Source: Sanguinoderma infundibulare
Taxonomy: Eukaryota > Basidiomycota > Agaricomycetes > Polyporales > Polyporaceae
Reading direction: 5' to 3'
DNA: 64,000 nt
NCBI GenBank assembly: GCA_032821775.1
Contig: JAVLRN010000007.1
Location: 1,116,001-1,180,000 of the forward strand
Below, piece by piece: positions 11,923 to 22,096 of the stretch (positions within the stretch are counted from its first letter, which is position 1; each line of letters opens with the position of its first letter). The translations under genes and the position numbers were made by a program. Below the pieces are notes generated by a model, which worked only from the letters and a program-made list of their open reading frames with translations, was not told the origin of the DNA and did not search any database.

Positions 11923-12730
11923 TGCAGGGGGCGATGGACAGGACCTGTCAGGGTTACAATTGCGGCGCGTCGGGGTAAAACCTTAGGTCGAAAGAAGCAA
12001 TCGTTGTTGTCTGTTTGTCCGGACTGTGCGCGCTCACAGGCGCGGACACATTCCGGGGCTCCCAAGGCCGATTACGAGTGGCTCGGAGGAAGAGACCACT
12101 GATAGTCTACCGGACAGCCTCAGCGACATGAGAGAAGCCCCCCATGGCACAAGCGAGCAGTGCCTCCGAGGCACGCTGATGCCGGGATGCGTATGTGGGT
12201 GCTGTATTCCCCTCCCGAATTACTTACTTATTACTGCGAATGAATCATTCTTGGCGCGCAGAACATCGATATGGGCCCCGCACCCATGGCGTGGCATCGC
12301 GTACGTACGCCGAGAATTGGATAGATTGCCCGCACTGGGAGCCGTCGATGGCGGTCGGAGCTGATCGTTCCCAGCTCTGGAACGGCAGGCTGCAGGCAGA
12401 CAAGACGAGATGCGGTGAGAGTTGGAGCCAAGCCGCTGCAGGCGCCCGTTGTCCCTTGCTGATCGACGTATCCGGATATGGCATCCGCTCTACTCCGCCA
12501 CATACCACTCCGCTCGCCACCGTCCTCCGACCCCTTCACAACTCGCATCGCTCCTCGCAATTCTTTGCGCATTCGAAATTGCGGAGCCCGTCGAGGGAGT
12601 CACAGCGATTGCTCGGGTGCCGAAACTGATACCATCTCGCGACCATGGCGATCATGGCATTAGCGACGTCCGTGTCCACCAGCATGCGGATTCCCGACGC
12701 GGCGACGTGCCGTCCTCGGGAGTCGTCCAG
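11923..12730. other. No gene recognised
   Basis: Short unsupported ORFs only. The plus-strand frame at 12645 contains an SSSQIRTA string faintly like the peptide-family tail, but no PVFF ending follows in any frame I checked. Confidence 0.4.
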
Positions 12731-13369
12731 TCAAATTCGCACAGCTGTGAGTGATGCATTCACCTCGGTCCTCACAACGCCATCAGCAGCGAAGGCGCTA
12801 GGCACTGACGGTTCGGACCCGAGTATCCCACTCCAAGTCCACTTGAAGTCGTAGATCATTCCGCCCCTGCAGGGCACCCCGGCGGAAATACCGGCAAGGA
12901 TGCCCTGATACGGGCAGGACGAGCGGGTCGCATTGGAAGGAACGCCTCCCATCCAGGCCATCGGGGGTGGAACGGTGGCGACAGCCAAGTCGCCGCGGAA
13001 GAATGGCGAAGCAGCGGCAGGTCCCGCTGACGCGTCATACGCGTGGAACAGCTTCTGCCGCCGATTGCGCAGTCCCTGCTCCGAGGGCCTCGAGGACCCA
13101 GCGTCCGCCCCCAATGGTCTTCGGGCCACAATAATACCACCCGGCGGTGCGTCGAGCTGCGTGTTCGGCCATACTCCCGCGCAGAAGGTGGAGGTGCTGG
13201 TAAGCCCTCCCGCGAACCGGATATTCTCTCCCGGGGCCTGATGATCTTGGATCAGGGAAAACGAGATACAGGGGCCCCCGCGCTGCGACGAATTCAAGAA
13301 GCTATTTGCATCCGAGCGCCAGAGAAGGCCTTCGCGAGCTTCGGTAGCGCCGACCGTTCCTGTACACAT
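12731..13369 (-). CDS. Unrecognised 212-codon ORF
   Basis: An uninterrupted frame of 212 codons, long for this otherwise ORF-poor stretch. The product is Ala/Gly/Pro/Ser-rich, with four cysteines and two possible N-glycosylation sites (NAT, NAS). I recognise no domain. Frames of 102 and 127 codons are open on the opposite strand over the same bases, a warning that base composition alone may keep frames open. No TATA box, strong start context or spliced extension was found. It could be an orphan gene, the remnant of a larger gene, or chance. Confidence 0.2.
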   Translation of the reverse strand: MCTGTVGATEAREGLLWRSDANSFLNSSQRGGPCISFSLIQDHQAPGENIRFAGGLTSTSTFCAGVWPNTQLDAPPGGIIVARRPLGADAGSSRPSEQGLRNRRQKLFHAYDASAGPAAASPFFRGDLAVATVPPPMAWMGGVPSNATRSSCPYQGILAGISAGVPCRGGMIYDFKWTWSGILGSEPSVPSAFAADGVVRTEVNASLTAVRI

Positions 13370-14974
13370 GCGCGACGCTTGGGCAGACGCCGCAGATGGA
13401 GCTCGTCTTGCCCGGATTGCTCGTGAAATCGGCGATAAGCATTTACACCGCAGCAGATGACCCCACCCAACTCAACTGAGGACTGTCGATCCGCTGCGGG
13501 GGGAGAAGCTGCCTGAGCGTGTACGGACGTCATTGTACTCGTACTTGCTCACCTTGACTCCAGTCCTCGGGCTGGGCTCGCTTAGGAACCGGGGATGGAG
13601 CACGGCGATGAGTATTGTGGGCGTACTCCGTGCGTTCTAGCGTGGAGTGCTAATAGACGCGACTCCCTGCCGGGGCCTGGGCCGCTATCGGGAATCCGTG
13701 CCGCCACAATAGCTCAACAGAAGCAGAACCGTGACTCGGTGATATTGGGTTGGGTCCGGGAGCATCGCGCCCTGGAAGCCGGATATACCTCTTCCATCGA
13801 CCTTCGTCCCACGAAAGGCACCTCGTGCAGCACCGGCAAATTTTCTCGCACTTCGTGCTGGGGCGGCGATGATGAATGTGAGGAGCCGAGTAACCCGTGC
13901 TGGGAAGTAACTTTCGTCTCCGCTGGCTGCGCTTATACTTGCCACAATCATGAGGGCGATAGCAAGCAGAGGGCATAGTAATCACAAGCCTGCCCTACCT
14001 AGAAAAGCACTAATTCTCAGTACGAAGATGGCTCGCATTTCCCCGACTTCGATCGGGTCAGACGGTAGCAGAAGTTGTTGCGCTCACCTAGCGCTCCTCG
14101 AGACTGACGGATATCCTAGCCAAACTCTAGCATATGAGATGTCAGCTTGGATAGAAGTCAATGTCACAGCAAAACACCGGACTCGCCTTGCCTCGTGTAT
14201 ATGCGTTGCCAGCACGCCCTCCGACACACCCGGTCACATTATAGATGAGGTTAACTCCCCATAGCGAGAACCACGTCCAAAAGCGGCCTCCCCCGCGGCC
14301 CATATTGCCTCCCGTGCTTCTCCCGTGAACTCGCCACCTCGGGGATCTGTCAGCAGTCAGCGAGCACGGCCCCAGTCAACAAGGAGGGAAGGCGGCTGCC
14401 ATCGCGGCCATCGACCGGTCGTGCCCTAGAAAGGAAGAAATCAAAATCAGAAGAACGGAAGCTGGAAAAGAGGCCGAGGGTGCTGTCGGTGTCCCCGGCG
14501 TCCCAACAGATATGCAGAACGCACACCCCTGACGGAGGCGAGTGCGATGCCACCGGAGACAGCAGTCCGACGGGGACAAGTGGACATCGACGTGTTTCGA
14601 GGCCGGTGATGACCGTTTGTGGTAGTTGGCACGCGGGTGCAGTTCGCCTGTCCGATGGTCTGCCGAAGAAGGATGGGACGGGGGCTGCGGAGTCCTCTGG
14701 TAGAAAACTCTGCGGAAAGCTCTGCATGAACGAATTGCGATCCGGTTTCTTGACAGAGGTCCGATGGGAAACGGAGTCAGTTGTGGAAGAGTTCTGATAT
14801 ATACCTGCTTCTGTATTTGCATGGATAGCTTGTGTGGTAGGACGCATATGGCTCCCCGTGGATGAATGGTAGAATACAACGACCATGCCTGTTCAGCGTG
14901 TCAAACGAATACACAAATTGGAGCATCTTCCATTAGGGGTCTGGATCAAAGGGGAGGTCTTTCTTCTTCGTGTC
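13370..14974. other. No gene firmly recognised
   Basis: Contains a minus-strand TATATATC near 14797-14805 and, about 75 bases on, an ATG at 14727 opening a frame that starts M-Q-S-F-P-Q-S-F-L and reads on to 14350. No family is recognisable, and a second minus frame ends at 14447 in L-P-F-F-stop. The rest shows nothing. Confidence 0.35.
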
Positions 14975-16608
14975 CTAAACAACCTCGACCACGATCTTCC
15001 CGCTGCAAATAATGTCAGCTCCGTTCTCCGGCGGTCAAGAAAGGCCTAACCTGCTCTTGTTCGCCTCCATCTCGCTATGTGCCTCCTGAATCTCAGTCCA
15101 AGGATAGATCTGAAGCAGCATTATTAGCATCGCATAACTCGCCGTACGTTTCCAAAGAAGAGACCTTGTGGATGTATGTGCGCAGTTTGCCGTCACCAGA
15201 GGCGCCGGTAATGTGATCGAAAGCTTCGCGCCTAAACCTGAAACCATGATTGTGACGATTTGAAGAGTGAGGCCTAATCCACGCTCCGTACCTCGCAACT
15301 AGATCCGCTTGGTAGGCCTCTGAGCGAGCACGCAACGTCGATCCCTGAATCTTCAAGCGCTTGTACAAAATGGGCACCAGGCTGAATTTGGAAACCTCGG
15401 CACCTATGCGGCACAGTATATTTACATAGCAATAGAGACCCTTCAGTTACCGATTCGAAGGTTGTTTGAGCGAACTTACCGCTCAGCACGGCGAGCATCG
15501 TCATACGCCCATCGACCGCAAGGGAGTCTATGTTCTTGTTCCAGTGGGACTGGCCTACAAAGTCGATGATCACGTCAACGCCCTTGCCCCCCGTGATCTT
15601 CTTCACTTCCTCGGCAAAGTCCTGTTCCTTGTAGTTCACAGCATGCGTCGCTCCACTGGGAAGCTGCAGCAACATATCGAGCTTATCCTTGGTCGAGGCC
15701 GTGGCCGTTACAGTATTGCTAGAAAGGGCCGGAGAGACGATCAATACGGAGAACGGTGTTTGGGGCGAGGGTAGAGAGGAAACTCACGCGCCGTAGAATC
15801 TGGCCAACTGAATCGCGGCAATGCCCACTCCGGATGCACCGGCATGGACGAGAACGTCATCCCCCTGCTTGACCTCGGCAAGGACGACCAGCGCCTGGAA
15901 CGCTGTGGATATTGTCAGCACCTATGGAAGCGCAGACCCTGACGGAGGAGATGATGACTGGACCGAAAGGAGATTACGACATTCCGTTATTGGAACGCTC
16001 GCATGTCGCATCACATCGTGTCATGTCATAGGCAGGACTGAATCATCGCATACCTGTGAGCATAACTTCGGGTATGCTGGCGGCTTCAGGCCAAGAAAGA
16101 TGAGCTGGTTTCTTGATCAGGTTGCCGCGGGGCGCCACAATATATTCCGCGTATGCGCCCTGGAAAGATGCGAAGGAGCTGTCAGGATGTCTGTCGGGAC
16201 GTTATGCAGTAACGAGGGAAGGGGAGAGAATCGCGCCGGGGCCGGTCGAGTTGTCATGTTTGCGGACACTTACACCTGCGGCGAGCCCCAAGACTTCGTC
16301 ACCTTCTTTCCAGTCCGTGACGCCTTGCCCGACTTGTTCGACGTGTCCCGAGAACTCTACGCCCAGGATGGTGGATGCTCCGGGCGGTAGCGGGTATTTA
16401 CCCTCTCGCTGGGAGATGTCCATGCGATTTAAGCCGAAAAACTTAACCTGAGCGCGAGATCATACGAGTCAGCGACGGGGTTGGACCGCATGCAATGAAG
16501 CCAAACCTTAACGAGGACCTCTCCCGATCCTGGAACCGGCTTCTGCGCCTCTCCGAGATAGAGGTTCTCTACCGGTCCTTTCTCGTCTCTCACTAGGATG
16601 GCGCGCAT
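14975..16608 (-). CDS. NADPH:quinone oxidoreductase, PIG3/zeta-crystallin type (MDR superfamily)
   Basis: Zinc-independent medium-chain reductase expected to reduce quinones or other electrophilic carbonyls with NADPH in the cytosol. Nine exons (minus): 16608-16507, 16447-16274, 16159-16054, 15902-15788, 15718-15480, 15403-15292, 15237-15165, 15109-15051, 15002-14975; 335 residues, the family's usual length, with all phases consistent. Visible elements: the N-terminal GroES-like fold with [33 protein letters not shown] and [16 protein letters not shown] (the G-GAYAEY of PIG3 proteins); [17 protein letters not shown]; the Rossmann motif [32 protein letters not shown]. The zinc-binding cysteines of alcohol dehydrogenases are absent. 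It ends in the usual [17 protein letters not shown] tail. The start ATG precedes RAILV, the canonical first strand. Confidence 0.93.
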
Positions 16609-17465
16609 CGTACGACCTAGGACGAAGTTTGAGTGAGAGGGATGTGAATGGGTGGGTAATGTGAACTCGTCTCATGCTTGCGAACAGGGGACCAGACAAA
16701 CTCTCTCCCATGTGCGTGGAGTGCATGACCACTGTTCTTACTAAGCCAGAGTTGATATGAACCAAAGCTCCCCAAACCGATCCGCTTGGTTCAGCTCGGG
16801 CGCTCATATCGTCACCGACTTCAAGTTGTCCGAAGGCCTCGTCACCTCCCTCCAGTCGACCCGACTTTTGACCATCCACGCATCCTATCACATGCATACT
16901 ATGAAAACAGCTCAAGTCCGCAGCGCTGCAAAGTGCTGACGGCAACGGGAAGCAAACGGCACCTGTAAGTACGTAGTTGATCAGTCTTCTGAGCGGTTTT
17001 TGAAATGGCAGTGTATCCTAGGTCGTAGAGGCCACTGCGGACACGACGCTACACGACGTCCGCCAGTGGGATCTCCACTGTCCAGTATCCCCAAATCACC
17101 TCCAAGGCACGTGTCTTCGGCTTGCCTGGAGTTTTCGTCCAATATCACCGCGGTCAATCGACCTCTGTCTGCGACAGATCGGGGTGCGAACCGTGCGCAC
17201 CGGCTGGGTTGGCTTCGACTTCTCGCGTATGATGAAACAAAACAATTGAAACACTCTAACACTGCGACATCACCGCAGAAGACGCGCCGCCGTGCGTCTG
17301 CTTCCTGGCATACGTACATCTTTCTTTCAGACTCCCATGTTCGCCACAGTGCCACCCTTGTTCCTCCCCCTTGCCCCTGCTGGGACTTATCTCCTTGCGA
17401 GCGGCATGACTGATCGTCGTGCCGAACAAGGCAAGTCGGTTCAAGGCCGCGGCAGCAATCAACAC
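16609..17465. other. No gene recognised upstream of the oxidoreductase
   Basis: Includes the oxidoreductase promoter. The 223-codon minus ORF at 16981-17652 is Arg/Ser/Cys-rich without motifs and is probably fortuitous. Confidence 0.4.
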
Positions 17466-18319
17466 ATGTCCAATTCGTGAGTTTCCTCCTTTTGCCTTCG
17501 GACCCGTCAGCGCTGACCGCTCTGATGATGTAGGGAGACAGTTTCAAGACAACCGTGCGTGACCAGCCTACCCTTACGCTTCTCTTATCCTTCGCCGGCG
17601 CTGGCGGGTGCTTCTCAGCGGGAGCCGTGAGCGTTTTTAGGCCAGGTACCATACTCGTTGTGGCATACCACGGCCGGCATCAAGGACCAGGAGACGAGCA
17701 TCACATCGACAGTGGATGGGAATAAGCGGCCCGGCATGAACGTCAACGGAATCCTGTGGCAGATGTTCCCAGCTCCCAGCTCCGTTAGATGCGGAAGCCA
17801 GCGGCTCTACCCCAGCCCCATGCAGCCAGATGAAGCCTCATGCCCTACTGACTTTAATTATGCGTTGCACAGCTCCCTCCGTCGTTTAGCCCGTCAAAAT
17901 CCGATCGGAAGGCACACCTCCGGTGGCCCTGACATTGATTCTTAGATCTCACGCCTCCTTTTGTAGCGCTAGCCACGACCAACATTGAAAGCCTCAAGGC
18001 GCGCTGGTCGCGCCCAGTACAGATTGCCGCCATGATTTTCGGTATGGGCTGGTTTATTTCGATGCGTGCGCGGCAGAGTGCACAGGCAAAGCACCGCCCG
18101 GGGGTGATTCCAATGTGAGTGCAGCTCCATCTATGCCTCATGCGCCTCAATGTTTGACCCTGCGCGCTCGGCCAGCTTCTCATCGCGCTTCGTCGCGGCA
18201 TTGTTGGCGTCGCTCGTGGTCGGGCGGCTGAAGCCGGTGCTTCTCTTGACGTTGATCGCGCAGACACCTGTGCTTGACCGCCGCAGATATGTGCGCTGCG
18301 AATCGTCCTGGCAGCTATA
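17466..18319 (+). CDS. Possible small multi-exon membrane protein (tentative)
   Basis: Several pieces look coding but I cannot join them into one model. An ATG at 17466 (after a CAACAC context) with donor GTGAGT at 17477 joins 17542-17626, giving a hydrophobic stretch (TLTLLLSFAGAGGCFSAGA). Further on, a frame from about 17961 reads VQIAAMIFGMGWFIS followed by a basic segment ending at a TGA about 18118. A consensus GTGAGT there could instead splice to 18177, adding another hydrophobic run (FVAALLASLVVGRLKPVLLL) and a stop at 18319. The phase between 17626 and 17961 does not close with the acceptors I see, so an exon is missing or the pieces are unrelated. No family recognised. Confidence 0.2.
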
Positions 18320-18322
18320 AAG
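18316..18322 (+). promoter_or_regulatory. TATA box of the 18551 peptide gene
   Basis: TATAAAG about 230 bases before the ATG at 18551, followed by a strongly C/T-rich leader, like the other two peptide genes. It overlaps the possible end of the upstream tentative gene. Confidence 0.45.
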
Positions 18323-18550
18323 CACGATCCCGCAGGGACGTTCGCCAAACGTCGTCACCTCACCCGCTTTCCTCCCCGCTCTTTCGAGCCTTTAACTCCA
18401 GTCCCTCCTGGGTGGACTCCCTCTAGAGCCGAACCGATTAATCTCCTCCTTCTTTCCTACTCTAGCCTTATTCGCAACCAACCTAATTCGGAGGTCCACG
18501 CTTTACACCACCGTCCCACTCTAAACACCACCTAATCTCCTCTGCACACC

Positions 18551-18676
18551 ATGTCGGCCATCGCGTTCACCAGCCCTGTCTCCCATGCGCAGCCCGCGTC
18601 GAAGCCCAAGCCGAGCTCTTCCTCCCAGGACGTCATCCGCACGAATGCGGGCGCCGTCGTCCCCGTCTTCTTCTGA
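18551..18676 (+). CDS. Small PVFF-tail peptide gene (41 aa)
   Basis: Single-exon gene for a 41-residue peptide ending Q-D-V-I-R-T-N-A-G-A-V-V-P-V-F-F-stop. It aligns over its whole length with the 7607 peptide (F-T-S-P-V-S, then S-K-P, then S-S-x-S-Q, then the tail) and in the tail with the 11613 peptide. Nearly every codon ends in C or G, matching the window's clearly expressed genes. The leader is a long pyrimidine tract after a TATA box, and the ATG has CACACC just upstream. No secretion signal, cysteine or lipidation motif, so it differs from mating pheromone precursors and from hydrophobins. Opposite orientation to its two relatives. Function unknown. Confidence 0.65.
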   Translation: MSAIAFTSPVSHAQPASKPKPSSSSQDVIRTNAGAVVPVFF

Positions 18677-19729
18677 GCCGCGAGCGCATCGCTTCATTCC
18701 GCGCTCATCAGCCTCGGCGAACCCTATCCACGTCGCCGACCCTCGACACATCGCGCCATGCCGTAACGCGTCCGTTCGCACGCGCCAAACCATCGTATCG
18801 CACGCGGCCGCGTCCTGCCGCCGCGCTATTCCTACCCTACCATGTCGCGCACGGCGCCGTACCGGCCCCAGCGATAATCAGCCTTTCGGCACCCCATTAA
18901 TTCCGCCGGTGACGCTCCAGCCGTCGCCCTCGCCGCGGGACGCCTGCGTGCAGCGCGTCTTCCGAAGCCTCGGGCGTTGCTCTCGGGCAGAAGAGACTCA
19001 CCGCCACCCCAACGTACACTACTCCCAATCTAGTAGCTCGACGCCGAGCTTGTTGTATTTATTCCCTCGATGGATGCATGGATTCTGGAATATCGGACTA
19101 CTGTATCACTCCGCCTACTTAGCTTCATCCACACCCTGTAATAGTTCTGTTCGCGTAGCACTGTCGCTAGGCTCGCCGGTTCGGAGTACCAGTTGATGTA
19201 ATCTGTTGCCACCGTCTGTCCTTAGACCGAATTCAAATCATCAAGTCGCGCGTGAGAGCGCGCTCGCCTCGTCTCACATTGGTCGGACCGTTCTCCAGTC
19301 TTCTGCGAATATTGATGCTTGGAAGACCCAGGAAGGAGGGGGGAAGACGGCATACGTGTAAGGACAGAGGATCTGCGCGTCCGGGACCGTCCGAAGTGGA
19401 TGTACTGCGGGCACGATGCACTCCTCGACGATCACTCGAACTGCAACCGCAACTCCCATGAGGGACCGTGCTTGAAGCATTGTAAATAGATTCACCCTGA
19501 ACACACAAGGATAGAATCGATTCTAGATTGCGTGGAGTGGCTTTGGAGAGGCTGAATGAATGGATGTGGACGATGCATGGAGGGAAGCAGAGTGGAGCAT
19601 GGAAACCACCTCGAGAACGACCATTGACGAGCTGCAGACACCACGGCCGAGGTCTTCGCACGCACTGCATCCCGGCAGAGCCTCAGCATCGTGTTTCGGA
19701 GCCAAATCCTTGTGTGAACACATACCAGT
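18677..19729. other. No gene recognised
   Basis: Presumably the 3' untranslated region of the peptide gene at 18551 and the 3' flank of the F-box gene ending at 19730. The 203-codon plus frame starting at 18585 overlaps the peptide gene out of frame and lacks motifs. Confidence 0.45.
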
Positions 19730-21707
19730 CTACCACACACTCGCAGACCCGCTCCGCGAGCGGCCGCGCGACTCCGCGAAGAAGTCCCAGTCCGGCCAAC
19801 GCCCACCATCCAGCGACCCCAATTCGTCCCGCCACTCCACCGGCAGAAGCACCGGGACCGCGCCCCCGTTCGCATTCGGGCTCCTCGCCCCGTGCGGAGA
19901 GAGGACGAGGTCGTCGACGCGCGCCCGGATCGCCGCGAGATGCCCTTGGAAGCCCACACCGTCGACAGCGTGAGGGGCCACGCGGAGCGCCTCGTCGCAC
20001 TCGAGCGCAAGCCGCCGGACATGGTGCCCGGCGTGCGCACGGGAGGCAACGAGCTCCGCGAGGTGCCACAGCTCGCTCTCGCCCTCAGAGCCTTTGCACT
20101 GGCAGTTGTACACGCACAGGGCCTCGAGCGCGGGGCACGCCGCGCCGTCCTCTGCGGACACGGACAGCGCGTTCGCGAGCTCGGCACACGTCCCCCCGCC
20201 CTCTGCGAGCACGACGCCGAGCACGCGCAGGCTTGGGAGGGCGCGCAACACTGGGGCGAGCGCGGCAGACTGGCAGACGGCCCAGAGGACGGTGACGTGT
20301 GCAAAGAGCGCAGCGTTGGCGGTGAAAACGTTCGCGAGCGCCCTGCCGCGCACCGCGCGGGCGGACGAGGACGGCGCGGCGATGTTCAGGCACACCCCGG
20401 AGTTGGTCTGGGGCGAGCGGCTTGCGAGCTCGACCTGGAGCTCGGTGACGATTCCGGAGTGGATGGGGCTGCCCTTGGGCGAGGAGATGCGCAGGCGGGT
20501 GAGCGCCGCCGCCGCACTAGTACTGGGGGATTGGGTTTCGACCGGCGAGGGGAGATGGGGCCAGTCGACGAGTTGTTGGAGGTGGATGTCATCCACGCGG
20601 ATGAGCGCGGACGCGGGGACGGCGAGGTGCGCGAGGAGCCAGACGGAGTTCTGGACGAGCAGCGCGAGCTGGCGGACGCGCCGCAGCTCGACGACCTCGA
20701 AGCGCGCGTCGGGGGCGATCCGCGCCGGCTCGCGGTTCGAGTGGATGCACACCTCCTCCAGCGCGGGGCAGCGCCCGAGCAGGGCAAGGATGTGCGGCAG
20801 TGACGGGATGCCCAGCATGCTGTACAGCGCGAGGACGCGCAGGTTTGGCAAGCTGTCGAGGGGGATGAGCTTCGCGCTGTGCAGGTACAGGGCCCGGAGG
20901 CGCGACGCGCCCCCGGCGAAGAGCGAGTACCCGACCTCGGGGAGGCTGGGCCCGCGCGGCCAGGAGTGGAGGTCGAGTGTGCAGGTGAGGAGGTCTGGTG
21001 CGACGTTTGTTAGCAGCCGGCGCGGGTCGTAGCGGCGGGACCAGGAGATACTGTCGACGAGGAGGAGGTGCTGGACGCGGGAGGGGTGCGCGGCGAGGAG
21101 GTCCTCGACGGTCTCGAGGTCGCCTCTGATGATCGCGTGCAATGGGCAGCTCTTGGACCGGTGGAGAAAGCGAGCGGCGGGCGTGGCGTGGGCGCCGCCG
21201 CAGACGACGCCGGACCAGAGGGCGGGCGTGGAGAGCGAGACGTCGCGCCAGTGCTTGCAGACTTCGGTGAGGTGGAGCGCGGTGCGGGGGGAAGGGTAGT
21301 TGAAGCACTGGTATGCATCCAAGGTGGCGACGCTCTCCATGCGCACGGTCTCGGTTGCGTAGAACGTGAAGATGTGTGCGAGGAGCTCGGGCGGGATGGT
21401 GTTAATCGTGACCACTCCGTTGAGGAGGGTGCGGACGTGGGACGACGCATCAGAGAGGACGTTCGATAGTTCTCGCAGCTGAAAGACAAGGAAAGAAATA
21501 TGGGCGTGAAGCCTCGACGGTCCGCAGGAGAAGCTAGGAGGGACTTCTCACTGTTTCGATGTAATCTGTGTGTGTCCTGGGGAAGTGGCAGTTAGCGGGT
21601 GGTTAACGCACACGATCACCAACTTCCTACTTTGGATGCGGCCTGTTGAGACCTTGTATATGGCTAAACACCACCCGCACGTCATTAAGGACGTCGATCG
21701 CATCCAT
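19730..21707 (-). CDS. F-box protein with LRR-like C-terminus
   Basis: Predicted SCF substrate adaptor of 616 residues. Model (minus): exons 21707-21631, 21576-21552 (25 bases only), 21478-19730; phases 2 and 0. A short N-terminal helical region (DYIETLRELSNVLSDASSHV) leads into the F-box, TINTIPPELLAHIFTFYA, then VCKHWRDVSLSTPALWSGVV, the usual Agaricomycete F-box core. The rest is leucine-rich and extremely GC-rich. A long open frame also exists on the plus strand (19892-20803), a compositional shadow. The start at 21707 is inferred by splicing upstream of the open frame; an A/T-rich TATA-like stretch precedes it. A different lineage from the two tandem arrays, though the helix-plus-F-box layout resembles the 42-49 kb trio. 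Target unknown. Confidence 0.82.
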
Positions 21708-22096
21708 GGTCCAAAGATCGAATATATGCAAGACTCGTGTTCCAATGATCCAATCCAAGCGCCTTCCTAATCTACAACTGCCAGAAGAGCGTAAATACGT
21801 GTGCCAATCCCTGCCGTGTCGATGAAAATACTCACGTGAAACCTGGGGAAACCGTCCTAGGGACTTCTGTACATTGGTTATGAGATTTGGGGAGTAGAGG
21901 ATGACCGGATTAGCGCCTAGGATAGCTAGAGGAACATCTGCAAGACATTCTCACGCCGGCCTGCGTTATGACGCAATCATTGAACTTCACCTCTGGCAAA
22001 CATGCAAGCCTGATGTCTCTCCACCATGCATACTTGTATCCAACGTACACGCTCAATAAATCATACAACATTGACATCATCATCCGCAGCCACCTT
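21708..22096. other. Intergenic between the F-box gene and the M64 peptidase
   Basis: Holds the F-box promoter and the peptidase 3' end. Nothing else seen; the sequence is locally more A/T-rich. Confidence 0.5.

Noticed and set aside
12645..12854. SSSQIRTA string resembling the peptide-family tail
   Set aside because: Neither reading through nor splicing at the following GTGAGT donor leads to a PVFF-type ending.
14447..14632. Minus-strand ORF ending L-P-F-F-stop as a PVFF-family member
   Set aside because: It lacks the I-R-x-x-A part and the P-V order, and no upstream similarity to the three peptides was found.
19892..21032. Plus-strand frames of 303 and 312 codons
   Set aside because: Antisense to the F-box gene at 19730-21707, which has a clear F-box. 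The frames are produced by extreme GC content.
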